A DNA stretch of 64,000 nucleotides, taken from the NCBI RefSeq assembly GCF_048323655.1, contig NZ_JBLUWW010000003.1:62001-126000 (forward strand), given 5' to 3'. Origin of the DNA: Salinimicrobium soli (GTDB lineage: Bacteria > Bacteroidota > Bacteroidia > Flavobacteriales > Flavobacteriaceae). A program made the translations under genes and the position numbers. Of this stretch, positions 51,454-58,378 are shown piece by piece; within the stretch, counting starts at the first letter, position 1; every line of letters begins with the position of its first letter. The notes beneath the pieces were generated by a model. That model was not told the origin of the DNA and did no database searches. It saw nothing but the letters and a program-made list of their open reading frames with translations.

Positions 51454-52707
51454 TCAATTTATTCTTTTTAGAAGGTAGGGCCTGAAGACAAAGATCGCGG
51501 TTGAAATTAAAAATAACCCGATGATCGCGTAAGGAGTATTTTCGAGCTGGACTATAATATCGGCTATCATGGCCAAACCGCAACCTATAGCGCCGGCCAG
51601 TGAGATCCATCTTCGCTTAATTTTTTGACGGAACGCGATGAGGTTGACAATACCAAAAGTGAACAGGAAGATGATACTCGCCGCGTCTACAAGGCTTGAA
51701 AGGCTCCCGATTATTGCCAGAAAAGCTGAAATTCCTGCAATACCCAGGACCGCGTAAAAAGGAATTTTGTTCCTGTTCTCTATGGCGAATAATTGAGGCA
51801 GATCCTTTTTTTCTGCAACGCTTTCCATGAGCCTTGCCGTGGAGAACAGGGTTGCATTTACAGCCGAACCGGTAGAAAATGCAGCGGCAATGGTGACAAT
51901 GACGAGTCCGGTGGTCCCTAATGCCTTTTTTCCGGCTATAGACAGAGCGATCTCTTTATTCTCTACCAAAGATTCGGCGCCTACTATCATGGTGGTGCCG
52001 ATCGCCACAAGTATATAGATGATGATCACCGAGATCACCGCCCAACGGGTCGCACCCGGTAAGGTCTTATCGGGGTTTGTTAGGTCACTGTAGTCATAGG
52101 ATAGCAGCTGGAAACCTTCATAAGCCATGAAAATGGTTCCTGCGCCAATGATAGCCATGTGCCAGGGCTTCGGATCGATGCCTTGGGTAAGTTGTTCGGG
52201 ATTCCATTCCACGAGTCCGAAGATGGCTAATCCCAATAGCACTAACAGCTTTCCGTAGACAGTGATGATCTCAACTTTTGAAGCGTTCCCGATCCCTTTC
52301 AGATTGACTCCGGCAAGGATGGCGATAATGATCAAAGCCAATACCCGCGGCAGCCAGCTTCCGGCATTAAACACGTGAGCCACATAATGGCCGAAAGTGA
52401 AAGCATACACAGATAAGGTGAGGATGTATCCCAGGATAAGGATCCAGGACAGGCTTCCCGCGAAACCTTTGTGATTGATCTCTCTTAAAAAGGTGAAGGC
52501 ACCCCCGCCTTCATTGTACTTAATGGATAGCTGGCTGTAACTATGTGCTGAGATCAACGCGATGAGTCCGGCAATAAGAAAACTTAGCCAAGCCCATTGC
52601 CCGGCGGTGTGGACGATGACTCCCAGGACAGAAAAGATTCCCCCGCCCACCATTCCGCCAACAGCCATTGACCAGGTTGCGTTGAAGTTCATTTTCTCTC
52701 CGGACAT
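51454..52707 (-). CDS. APC superfamily amino acid/organocation permease
   Basis: A 417-residue permease with about twelve hydrophobic segments. The first helix has the broken-helix substrate motif VGGMVGGGIFSVLG, and FGHYVAHVF and AYEGFQLLSYDYSDLTNPDKTLPGA follow at helix 6. These are features of the APC amino acid transporter group rather than NCS1 cytosine permeases. The gene precedes the cytosine deaminase on the same strand with a 69-bp gap, but the family does not point to nucleobases. The substrate is unknown. Confidence 0.9.
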   Translation of the reverse strand: MSGEKMNFNATWSMAVGGMVGGGIFSVLGVIVHTAGQWAWLSFLIAGLIALISAHSYSQLSIKYNEGGGAFTFLREINHKGFAGSLSWILILGYILTLSVYAFTFGHYVAHVFNAGSWLPRVLALIIIAILAGVNLKGIGNASKVEIITVYGKLLVLLGLAIFGLVEWNPEQLTQGIDPKPWHMAIIGAGTIFMAYEGFQLLSYDYSDLTNPDKTLPGATRWAVISVIIIYILVAIGTTMIVGAESLVENKEIALSIAGKKALGTTGLVIVTIAAAFSTGSAVNATLFSTARLMESVAEKKDLPQLFAIENRNKIPFYAVLGIAGISAFLAIIGSLSSLVDAASIIFLFTFGIVNLIAFRQKIKRRWISLAGAIGCGLAMIADIIVQLENTPYAIIGLFLISTAIFVFRPYLLKRIN

Positions 52708-52755
52708 TGCAGGTTGGGTTACAGGTTAGAGTTATAACAAACTTAAGGTATAAAA

Positions 52756-53361
52756 TTAAAAATACACCTCTGCCACCTTCTCGTCCCTGTAGTAAAGGTG
52801 ATAGGGCAGCCCTAAATATTTCTGCGGAATGGTGAAAAAGAGTTCTGCCGTGAGTTTTTTGAGATCGGTTTGACCGAAGTACACCACGCTCAGCCGGTCT
52901 TTTCCGAAGTTTATGGGCACTTCAAAGTTGGTGTATCCGGGCATATTGTACTCTTCAAAAAGGTCTTTTTCCTCTATATCAAATGGAACGTGCAGGCTTG
53001 CAGGTCGACCGGACTTGTTAAAGAATTGCGTTTTTCGGAAAGGAATAAATTCCGGAGCTCCAATGATGCCGTTGTAACCCTTGTAATCCGCTAGCCGGTA
53101 CCTGATTTGGTTTTGCGGATCTACCAGCGAAAAGCCACTGAGTTGGGTCTTGTTGTTCTTGTCCGACTTTATCCGGGTCCTGACCAGCACCTTTTGAAAA
53201 TCCTCTCCTTTTACCTTCAACAGGCTCGCTTGGAAAGGGCTGTTGTTCAAAGCGGTTCTTGACTTTTTGATCTCGATCTCAATATTGTCTTTGGTGGTGA
53301 AGCTTTGTGAAAAGGCGGTAAGGCTTAACAGCAGGAATAAAAGGGGGATGCTATTTTTCAT
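52756..53361 (-). CDS. Secreted protein of unknown function
   Basis: A 201-residue exported protein with signal peptide (MKNSIPLLFLLLSLTAFSQ). The mature part is beta-rich with alternating hydrophobic strands (IEIEIKKSRTALN, FQKVLVRTRIKSD, RLSVVYFGQTDLKKLTAELFFTIPQKY). No cysteine and no membrane segment occur after the signal. The family is not recognised; a small beta-sandwich is plausible. It lies 24 bp after the esterase gene on the same strand, so the two form an operon. Confidence 0.7.
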   Translation of the reverse strand: MKNSIPLLFLLLSLTAFSQSFTTKDNIEIEIKKSRTALNNSPFQASLLKVKGEDFQKVLVRTRIKSDKNNKTQLSGFSLVDPQNQIRYRLADYKGYNGIIGAPEFIPFRKTQFFNKSGRPASLHVPFDIEEKDLFEEYNMPGYTNFEVPINFGKDRLSVVYFGQTDLKKLTAELFFTIPQKYLGLPYHLYYRDEKVAEVYF

Positions 53362-53385
53362 TTTACAATTTCATGTTCTATTGAT

Positions 53386-54132
53386 CTACTTTTTTTGGCT
53401 GTACAACCATTCCATCATCATAGGGTCACTATAGGCGGCGATCCAGGAGAAATGCCCTGCCTCGGGATATTGGGTGTAGCCGGGATGTGCTCCGGCCTTT
53501 GTCAAAGCTTCCACCATATTCCGTGACAGAACAGGGCTTACGGCCTCATCCAGAGCCCCGTGAAAGATCCACATGGGAATTCCTGCAATGAGGGGCGCTT
53601 TGGTAACGTCCCCGCCTCCGCAAACCGGCACTGCCGCGGCAAACAGGTCGGGATATCGGGTGATGGCGTCAAAGGTACCGAAGCCTCCCATAGAGAGTCC
53701 GGTGATGTAAACCCGGTCGGGGTCAACCGGTAAATTCGCCAGTGTCTGGTCAATAAGTCCCTTTAGGAGTTCCATGGGTTTGGTTGGAGAAGGCTGAAAA
53801 GAACCATTTTCAGAAAGTACAGCCCAGCTCATATTTTTGGGGCATTGTGGTGCAATAACAATGGAAGGATGCATTTTCATGACCTCGCTTGAAGCAAAAT
53901 TCTTCACGCCCCATTTTAACTGGGCTTCATTGTCATCACCGCGCTCGCCCGACCCGTGCAAAAAGATCACTAGCGGATATTTAGTGTTGGGAGCATAATC
54001 ACTCATCAGCTGCCGGTACTTTAAGGTGTCACCTTCGGCATTCACGTATTGCTCGTAACTGAAAAGGGAGCTTTGGGAATAGGCGAAAACATTTAGGAAA
54101 AGGAACAGGAGGAGGCAAAGGTATTTTTTCAT
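53386..54132 (-). CDS. Secreted carboxylesterase, alpha/beta hydrolase (PHB depolymerase/peptidase S9-like)
   Basis: A 248-residue exported hydrolase with signal peptide (MKKYLCLLLFLFLNVFAYSQ). The oxyanion region is PLVIFLHGSGERGDDNE. The nucleophile elbow is GLSMGGFGTFD, with the serine at about 147. The acid is in WIFHGALDEAVSP, and the histidine is in PEAGHFSW near the end. All triad parts are present. The type matches the secreted esterase/acetyl xylan-esterase-like group of Bacteroidota. The substrate is unknown. Confidence 0.9.
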   Translation of the reverse strand: MKKYLCLLLFLFLNVFAYSQSSLFSYEQYVNAEGDTLKYRQLMSDYAPNTKYPLVIFLHGSGERGDDNEAQLKWGVKNFASSEVMKMHPSIVIAPQCPKNMSWAVLSENGSFQPSPTKPMELLKGLIDQTLANLPVDPDRVYITGLSMGGFGTFDAITRYPDLFAAAVPVCGGGDVTKAPLIAGIPMWIFHGALDEAVSPVLSRNMVEALTKAGAHPGYTQYPEAGHFSWIAAYSDPMMMEWLYSQKK

Positions 54133-54190
54133 GAACGGGTTGGTTTCGGGGATTTTAATTTATTGGGTTAAGCTGTGATTTTAATGAGGG

Positions 54191-54207
54191 TCAAAAATGG
54201 CATTTTG
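54191..54207. repeat. 19-bp palindrome family, imperfect copy
   Basis: TCAAAAATGGCATTTTGGG, intergenic, between the esterase start and the PIN-domain gene. The left arm is complete and the right arm is cut short by one T. Confidence 0.65.
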
Positions 54208-54237
54208 GGAGGTGTTTCATTATTTGCGATATACGAT

Positions 54238-54247
54238 GTTGGCCCTA
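54238..54247 (+). repeat. Left inverted repeat flanking the PIN-domain gene
   Basis: GTTGGCCCTA, with the exact inverse complement TAGGGCCAAC at 56195-56204. The two enclose only the AT-rich PIN gene, 8 bp from its stop. Confidence 0.7.
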
Positions 54248-54255
54248 GTTTTTTA

Positions 54256-56184
54256 TCACCAAACTTTCCCGTTTTCTTGAGAAATAACTTTCAGACCTTC
54301 TTCTATGTACTGACTGTTATTGGTTAACTGATAATATGGAGTTTTTTTCATTTGTTTAATGAATAAATACTCCCAAATTTGTTTAGAATAATTTCCTTTA
54401 ACTGTAATCAAAAATTTAATTCCTTCTAAAATTACTAAGGATATTAAACCATATTGCCAATTGGTTATTTTTCCAATTCCAAATGAAATTAAGGGTATAA
54501 TAATAACGTAAATGGAAAGCTCTATCCCTCTGGTATAATTCTTCGATTTAGACATTGCAGGTAAAATATTCCTTTTTCCTTGGATCTCAATTTGTTCAAG
54601 ATTCTTTTCAGTTTCTTCAATTTCATTTAATCTTCCATCAAAATATGTTTTAGTAAAATCTTTAAAACTTACAATTACATTTTCTTGGGTACGATCCTCT
54701 TTGTTTTTGTACCTCTCATCAGAAAAGGTTTTTATAAGCTTTTTAATTTCCTCTTTATCCGTTGTGTAAACTCTGGCTTGTTGAATATAACTAAAGACGT
54801 CTCTTCCTCGATGTTTAAACTCTGAAGTTCTTCTTTTTATAAAGCTGAAGAAGTTTTCATAATCAACACCATCTTTATCATCTGAAAGAGGATTATGTAT
54901 GGCAAATAATTGAGATGGTAGTATTGTAGCTGGAATTATAATTTTGTCATTATCTGAGAGGATTTTATTGAGGCCCCTATCTGTGGTTAAATAAAAAGAT
55001 TTTACTTCAGAATAATTATAATTGTTATTTCCTCTTACCTTTCTTACATATAAAACATTGTATGCATCTGTGAATGCCTGTTTATTTGAATATCTATATG
55101 ATGTGATTTTTTTTCTTTCCGAAATTAATTTTTTAGCAAATAAATTTATCTCATAATGCTCAAGTTTAATTTTGTGATTTGATTGCTTGATGTTTAAATC
55201 TTCACAAAGTTGTTTGAATCTTGTTCGCATTTCCAGCCCATATTGCTCCGGACTATTTGCGATTTTTTGATTTTTTAGTCTACTGTATTGTACAATAAAA
55301 TCATCATTGAAAAAATGCGGTTCCTCTGCTACTAATTCTTGAATTATTTCTATTTTCTTCGTTCTCTCGGCTACTGATATTTTATTTATACTCGCATCTA
55401 AAGTATTATTGAGTTCTTGATAAGTGTTTATTGTATATTCAAAATTTACACCTTGTTTTATGCACGATTTTATTAATGCTAGAATTGTTTCTTTTCTTTC
55501 TACCCCACCAACACCCAACATCCTGAAGATAATGTTAGTATCAAGAATATATGTTTTATCAGAGTAAATTTGATCCGAAAACTCCTTGACTCCCTTACCC
55601 GAAGTAAGGATGGCAAATTCTATTGCCTTTACAAATTGATTATATAATCTTCTGTTCTTTTGAGGATCATCATGCTCAAGAAACTCGTTAAAAAGATTTA
55701 ATTCTTCTTGGGTGAATTTCTCCTTGATTACATCTGGAACAAGTGAATCTATATTTGATGGGTTAAAAGCATAAATGTTTTCATAAATGGATTGGTACAA
55801 AATTTTAAGAATTACCTTTTTATATTTCTTGTCATATCCATTTACTGAAAGAAAACTGTTTATTGATGGCTCTATTGAAAATTCTGAAATGTTCTTTTCT
55901 ACATCTTGAAACTTTACTGGAGTTAATTTAATCAGTGGTTCATCACCTGTTGTAGTTTGCACAAAGGATTTCGAATTACTGATTAATTCATCGAAAAAAT
56001 CTCTTTCAATTGGTTCTTTACACTTCGTAATTGTTGCCTTAAATAATTCATCCGCTTTTAGGTCTTCATTGTTATTCTCATATAGTAATTCGAAAATAAT
56101 AGATAATACAACTCGTTTGAAATCTTGGTTATCGCGATCTTGTATTAAGCAGGCTAGTCGGAGTAAATTAATATTATCAATCAT
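54256..56184 (-). CDS. Large PIN-domain nuclease-like protein with C-terminal membrane helices
   Basis: A 642-residue protein in no family I can name. The N-terminal 200 residues are helical. A PIN-like nuclease domain follows, with the four acidic residues in order: Asp215 (YILDTN), Glu257 (TYQE), Asp373 (FTDAYN) and Asp402 (TTDRGL). The stretch between the second and third is long and helical (about 258-365). Two membrane helices lie at about 555-575 and 577-595, followed by a short basic tail. Base composition is clearly more AT-rich than that of neighbours, with many AAA, ATA and TTT codons, and a 10-bp inverted repeat encloses the gene. It is probably horizontally acquired. A role in RNA cleavage or phage defence is only a guess. 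Confidence 0.75.
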   Translation of the reverse strand: MIDNINLLRLACLIQDRDNQDFKRVVLSIIFELLYENNNEDLKADELFKATITKCKEPIERDFFDELISNSKSFVQTTTGDEPLIKLTPVKFQDVEKNISEFSIEPSINSFLSVNGYDKKYKKVILKILYQSIYENIYAFNPSNIDSLVPDVIKEKFTQEELNLFNEFLEHDDPQKNRRLYNQFVKAIEFAILTSGKGVKEFSDQIYSDKTYILDTNIIFRMLGVGGVERKETILALIKSCIKQGVNFEYTINTYQELNNTLDASINKISVAERTKKIEIIQELVAEEPHFFNDDFIVQYSRLKNQKIANSPEQYGLEMRTRFKQLCEDLNIKQSNHKIKLEHYEINLFAKKLISERKKITSYRYSNKQAFTDAYNVLYVRKVRGNNNYNYSEVKSFYLTTDRGLNKILSDNDKIIIPATILPSQLFAIHNPLSDDKDGVDYENFFSFIKRRTSEFKHRGRDVFSYIQQARVYTTDKEEIKKLIKTFSDERYKNKEDRTQENVIVSFKDFTKTYFDGRLNEIEETEKNLEQIEIQGKRNILPAMSKSKNYTRGIELSIYVIIIPLISFGIGKITNWQYGLISLVILEGIKFLITVKGNYSKQIWEYLFIKQMKKTPYYQLTNNSQYIEEGLKVISQENGKVW

Positions 56185-56194
56185 TTTTAAATAT

Positions 56195-56204
56195 TAGGGC
56201 CAAC
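56195..56204 (-). repeat. Right inverted repeat flanking the PIN-domain gene
   Basis: TAGGGCCAAC, the exact inverse complement of 54238-54247. It lies 10 bp before the PIN gene start codon, so any promoter must overlap the repeat or lie outside it. Confidence 0.7.
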
Positions 56205-56425
56205 GTGTTTTACAATACTAGTTAATTTCCTTTATCCCCTTCTCAAATTGGGATAAAGCGAATTAAAGCTGTTCTTTAGTACTTACAGAATACCGGCATT
56301 GGAGCTGCAAAAATTAGTTCCGGTAGGGCAGAAGAGAAGCTGCAGCTCGTTCAGCAGTAAATTTATTAATATTTTCTTAAAATTTGGAGAAACCGGTAAA
56401 ATATTGAGGGGAGAAATTAAAGAGT

Positions 56426-56540
56426 GAGATTGCTTCGCTTTCACCTCCCTGCTGGTCTGTGCGCTCGCAAAGACGGTCCTTTTTTGGGTTAAGATTTCTT
56501 CGCTTACCTCCCTCCCGGTCGGTGCGCTCGCAAAGATGAT
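56426..56540. repeat. Two-copy dispersed repeat (GCTTCGCTT...CCTCCC...GTGCGCTCGCAAAGA)
   Basis: Copy 1 at 56426-56479 and copy 2 at about 56491-56540. They share the order (A)GATT.CTTCGCTT(TC)ACCTCCCT..(C/T)GGTC.GTGCGCTCGCAAAGA. This type of sequence is widespread between genes in Bacteroidota, and it is distinct from the TTCGACTGATCC family at 45 and 48 kb. Confidence 0.75.
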
Positions 56541-56577
56541 GGCGACTGAGGTTTTTAAACAGGGAAAAATATCCGGG

Positions 56578-56596
56578 TCAAAAATGCTATTTTTGA
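56578..56596. repeat. 19-bp palindrome family copy (centre altered)
   Basis: TCAAAAATGCTATTTTTGA, with one arm base differing from the consensus. Followed by GACC, as in the copies at 4021 and 4351. Confidence 0.7.
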
Positions 56597-56678
56597 GACC
56601 TTTTCTAAAGGACAGATTTTTAATTAGTAACTTAGGAGGACTGTCCAAAGCACAGTGTAACTCATAAAAACTTTCGCT

Positions 56679-57206
56679 ATGATGCTAATCCTTTGTATGG
56701 TCCTGTTTTCTTCCATGGCATCCCAGGTCATTTTCGATTTTAATAAAGATTCTGATGTCAGGGAATGGGTGATCATTGATGATGTAGTGATGGGAGGACG
56801 ATCTTCGGGTACTTTCGGCCTCAATGCCGAAGGCCACGGCGTATTTGAAGGGGAAATATCCCTGGAGAACAACGGAGGCTTCTCCTCAGTGCGATACAGG
56901 ACGGGGCGGATTCCGGTAAAAGATCATACCAAGATGGTACTTACCGTAAAAGGGGACAGCAAGGAATATCAGTTCAGAATTAAAGCTGACACCGGCGATT
57001 ATTACTCTTATGTTGCTCCTTTCCAGACTTCGGGAGAATGGCAGGAAATAGAGATTCCTTTAAAGGATATGTATCCTTCCTTCAGGGGAAGAAAGCTGGA
57101 GCAGCCCAATTTTTCAGCAGACCACTTTGAAGAGATCACCTTTTTGATAGGGAACAAGAAAAAAGAGAAATTCAAACTCCTTATCGATAAAATGGAATTG
57201 AGGTAA
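56679..57206 (+). CDS. CIA30 family protein
   Basis: A 175-residue protein with the CIA30/NDUFAF1-like galactose-binding fold: FDFNKDSDVREWVIIDDVVMGGRSSGTF and LENNGGFSSVRYRTG, then YQFRIKADTGDYYSYVAPF and WQEIEIPLKDMYPSFRGRKL. Mitochondrial relatives assist complex I assembly; bacterial members have no settled role. A short hydrophobic N-terminus (MMLILCMVLFSSMASQ) could be a signal peptide, giving a periplasmic protein. It stands alone between repeat-rich stretches. Confidence 0.88.
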   Translation: MMLILCMVLFSSMASQVIFDFNKDSDVREWVIIDDVVMGGRSSGTFGLNAEGHGVFEGEISLENNGGFSSVRYRTGRIPVKDHTKMVLTVKGDSKEYQFRIKADTGDYYSYVAPFQTSGEWQEIEIPLKDMYPSFRGRKLEQPNFSADHFEEITFLIGNKKKEKFKLLIDKMELR

Positions 57207-57248
57207 ACGGGATAGAATTTGTCTGGCTAGTGCTGTTCTTAAGAGCAC

Positions 57249-57267
57249 TCAAAAATGTCATTTTTGA
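57249..57267. repeat. 19-bp palindrome, perfect copy (TCAAAAATGTCATTTTTGA)
   Basis: Perfect 9-bp arms around a central T, 42 bp after the CIA30 stop. Flank AAGGTCTTCC parallels the copy at 4351. Confidence 0.8.
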
Positions 57268-57305
57268 AGGTCTTCCACAATTTCCTCTTTAAATAATATT
57301 TACCA

Positions 57306-57712
57306 TAAAAAAAGTCCCTACAATAAGGACTTTTAGAGTAGCGAGCCCCGAAGTCCCGGGAGAGATTTGAAACTTCATGACCTCGTAATCTTTTCAAATC
57401 AAACTTAAAAATCAGGTATAAAAAAAGTCCCTTTTTGGAAGGGACTTCTTTTCGGGGGACTGTAGCGAGCCCCGAAGTTTCGGGAGAGATTTGAAACTTC
57501 ATGACCTCGTAATTATTTCAAATCAAACTTAAAAATCAGGTATAAAAAAAGTCCCTTTTTTGGAAGGGACTTCTTTTCGGGGGACTGTAGCGAGCCCCGA
57601 AGTCTCGGGAGAGATTTGAAGCTTCATGACCTCGTAATCTTTGCAAATCAAACTTAAAAATTAGGCATAAAAAAAAGTCCCTTTTTGGAAGGGACTTCTT
57701 TTCGGGGGACTG
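57306..57712 (-). repeat. Tandem array of 125-bp units derived from a tRNA 3' end plus terminator
   Basis: Four units with periods 124, 125 and 125. GTAGCGAG starts at 57338, 57462, 57587 and 57712; the fourth is the true 3' end of tRNA-Met. Each unit has an AAGTCCCTT...AAGGGACTT terminator, then TTCGGGGGACTGTAGCGAG, an inserted CCCGAAGTTTCGGG hairpin and a tRNA-like GAGATTTGAA.CTTCATGACCTCGTAAT. A 35-base spacer (CAAATCAAACTTAAAAATCAGG) follows. On the minus strand this reads as partial T-arm and acceptor sequences. The oldest-looking copy (57306-57425) is the most changed. Confidence 0.85.
57668..57697 (-). terminator. Terminator of tRNA-Met
   Basis: A 9-bp stem AAGTCCCTT / AAGGGACTT (57675-57683 with 57689-57697) with a T-run on the minus strand. 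Copies of this terminator recur at about 57425, 57548 and, degenerate, 57308. Confidence 0.85.
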
Positions 57713-57786
57713 TAGCGAGAACGAGATTTGAACTCGTGACCTCCGGGTTATGAATCCGACGCTCTAACCAACTGAGCTACCTCGCC
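57713..57786 (-). tRNA. tRNA-Met (anticodon CAT)
   Basis: A complete cloverleaf on the minus strand, 74 nt with the discriminator A and no encoded CCA. The acceptor is GGCGAGG with TCTCGCT (G-T at both ends). The D-arm is TAGCTCAGTTGGTTAGAGC. The anticodon loop reads TTCATAA, giving CAT. The T-arm is ACGAG-TTCAAAT-CTCGT. With G1-T72 paired and a standard D-loop it is more like an elongator Met (or a CAT-tRNA modified to read Ile AUA) than an initiator, which has three G-C pairs at the anticodon stem base. Confidence 0.93.
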
Positions 57787-57941
57787 ATGTGCTGTAAAAC
57801 CTGTGGTGGTTTCTTTTAGCGGGTGCAAATATATAAACAAATTGTCTTGTGACAAATTATCTTTTCTGAAATATTTATTTTGATTTCTTTTAGGGTTTGC
57901 AATTAATAATTATATTGCCCGCAACTAATCAAAACCGAAGA

Positions 57942-58328
57942 ATGGACGACAAGATAAAGTACGAAATGGAATTTCCCATCCAGGCTTCCCCCTCCCTTTT
58001 ATACAACTATATTGCAACACCTTCGGGCTTAAGTGAATGGTATGCCGACAACGTGAATTCACGTGGCGAAATGTTCACTTTTATCTGGGAAGGAAGCGAA
58101 GAAAAAGCCAGGCTTTTGAGTAAGAAATCTGGAGAGCGAGTAAAATTTCGCTGGTTAGCTGATGATGACACCCCTTATTATTTTGAACTTCGAATTCAGG
58201 TGGATGAGATCACTAAGGATGTTTCTATCATGGTAACCGATTTTGCGGAAGAAGATGAAGTGGAAGAAGGAAAAATGCTGTGGGAGAACATGATGTCAGA
58301 TTTGAAACAAGTACTGGGTTCAGTCTGA
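57942..58328 (+). CDS. START-like domain protein (AHSA1/SRPBCC type)
   Basis: A 128-residue single-domain protein of the helix-grip fold. It opens KYEMEFPIQASPSLLYNYIATPSGLSEWYADNVN, the standard AHSA1-like beginning, and ends in the long helix GKMLWENMMSDLKQVLG. The ATG at 57942 is chosen over 57897, which has no family character. The ligand is unknown. The gene is conserved in flavobacteria beside the class IV aminotransferase that follows 50 bp later. Confidence 0.88.
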   Translation: MDDKIKYEMEFPIQASPSLLYNYIATPSGLSEWYADNVNSRGEMFTFIWEGSEEKARLLSKKSGERVKFRWLADDDTPYYFELRIQVDEITKDVSIMVTDFAEEDEVEEGKMLWENMMSDLKQVLGSV

Positions 58329-58347
58329 TATTTCTCCATATAAATAG

Positions 58348-58355
58348 TACCTTTG
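58348..58355 (+). promoter_or_regulatory. -7 promoter box of the class IV aminotransferase gene
   Basis: TACCTTTG matches TAnnTTTG, about 24 bp before the ATG. No clear TTG lies at the expected distance upstream. Confidence 0.5.
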
Positions 58356-58378
58356 CCCGTTCTTAAACGGGTTTTTTC

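Larger units (their letters stand above)
56205..56678. other. Gene-free stretch with repeats between the PIN gene and the CIA30 gene
   Basis: A 474-bp stretch with no credible gene. It holds a two-copy dispersed repeat at 56426-56540 and a palindrome copy at 56578-56596. An open frame at 56283-56648 on the minus strand translates the repeat twice (FASAPTGREV, FASAQTSREV) and is rejected. Nothing else recognised. Confidence 0.7.

Noticed and set aside
54238..56204. Integron attC site or insertion-sequence ends
   Set aside because: The 10-bp repeat does not fit the RYYYAAC/GTTRRRY rule, no target-site duplication is obvious and the enclosed gene is not a transposase. It is kept only as an unexplained inverted repeat.
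56283..56648. Minus-strand reading frame of 121 codons
   Set aside because: It consists of two translations of the dispersed repeat (FASAPTGREV and FASAQTSREV).
57239..57502. Minus-strand reading frame of 87 codons
   Set aside because: It reads through the tRNA-derived array and the palindrome; not a gene.
57306..57712. CRISPR-like array
   Set aside because: Units are 125 bp and nearly identical throughout with no variable spacers, and each contains tRNA-like sequence and a terminator.
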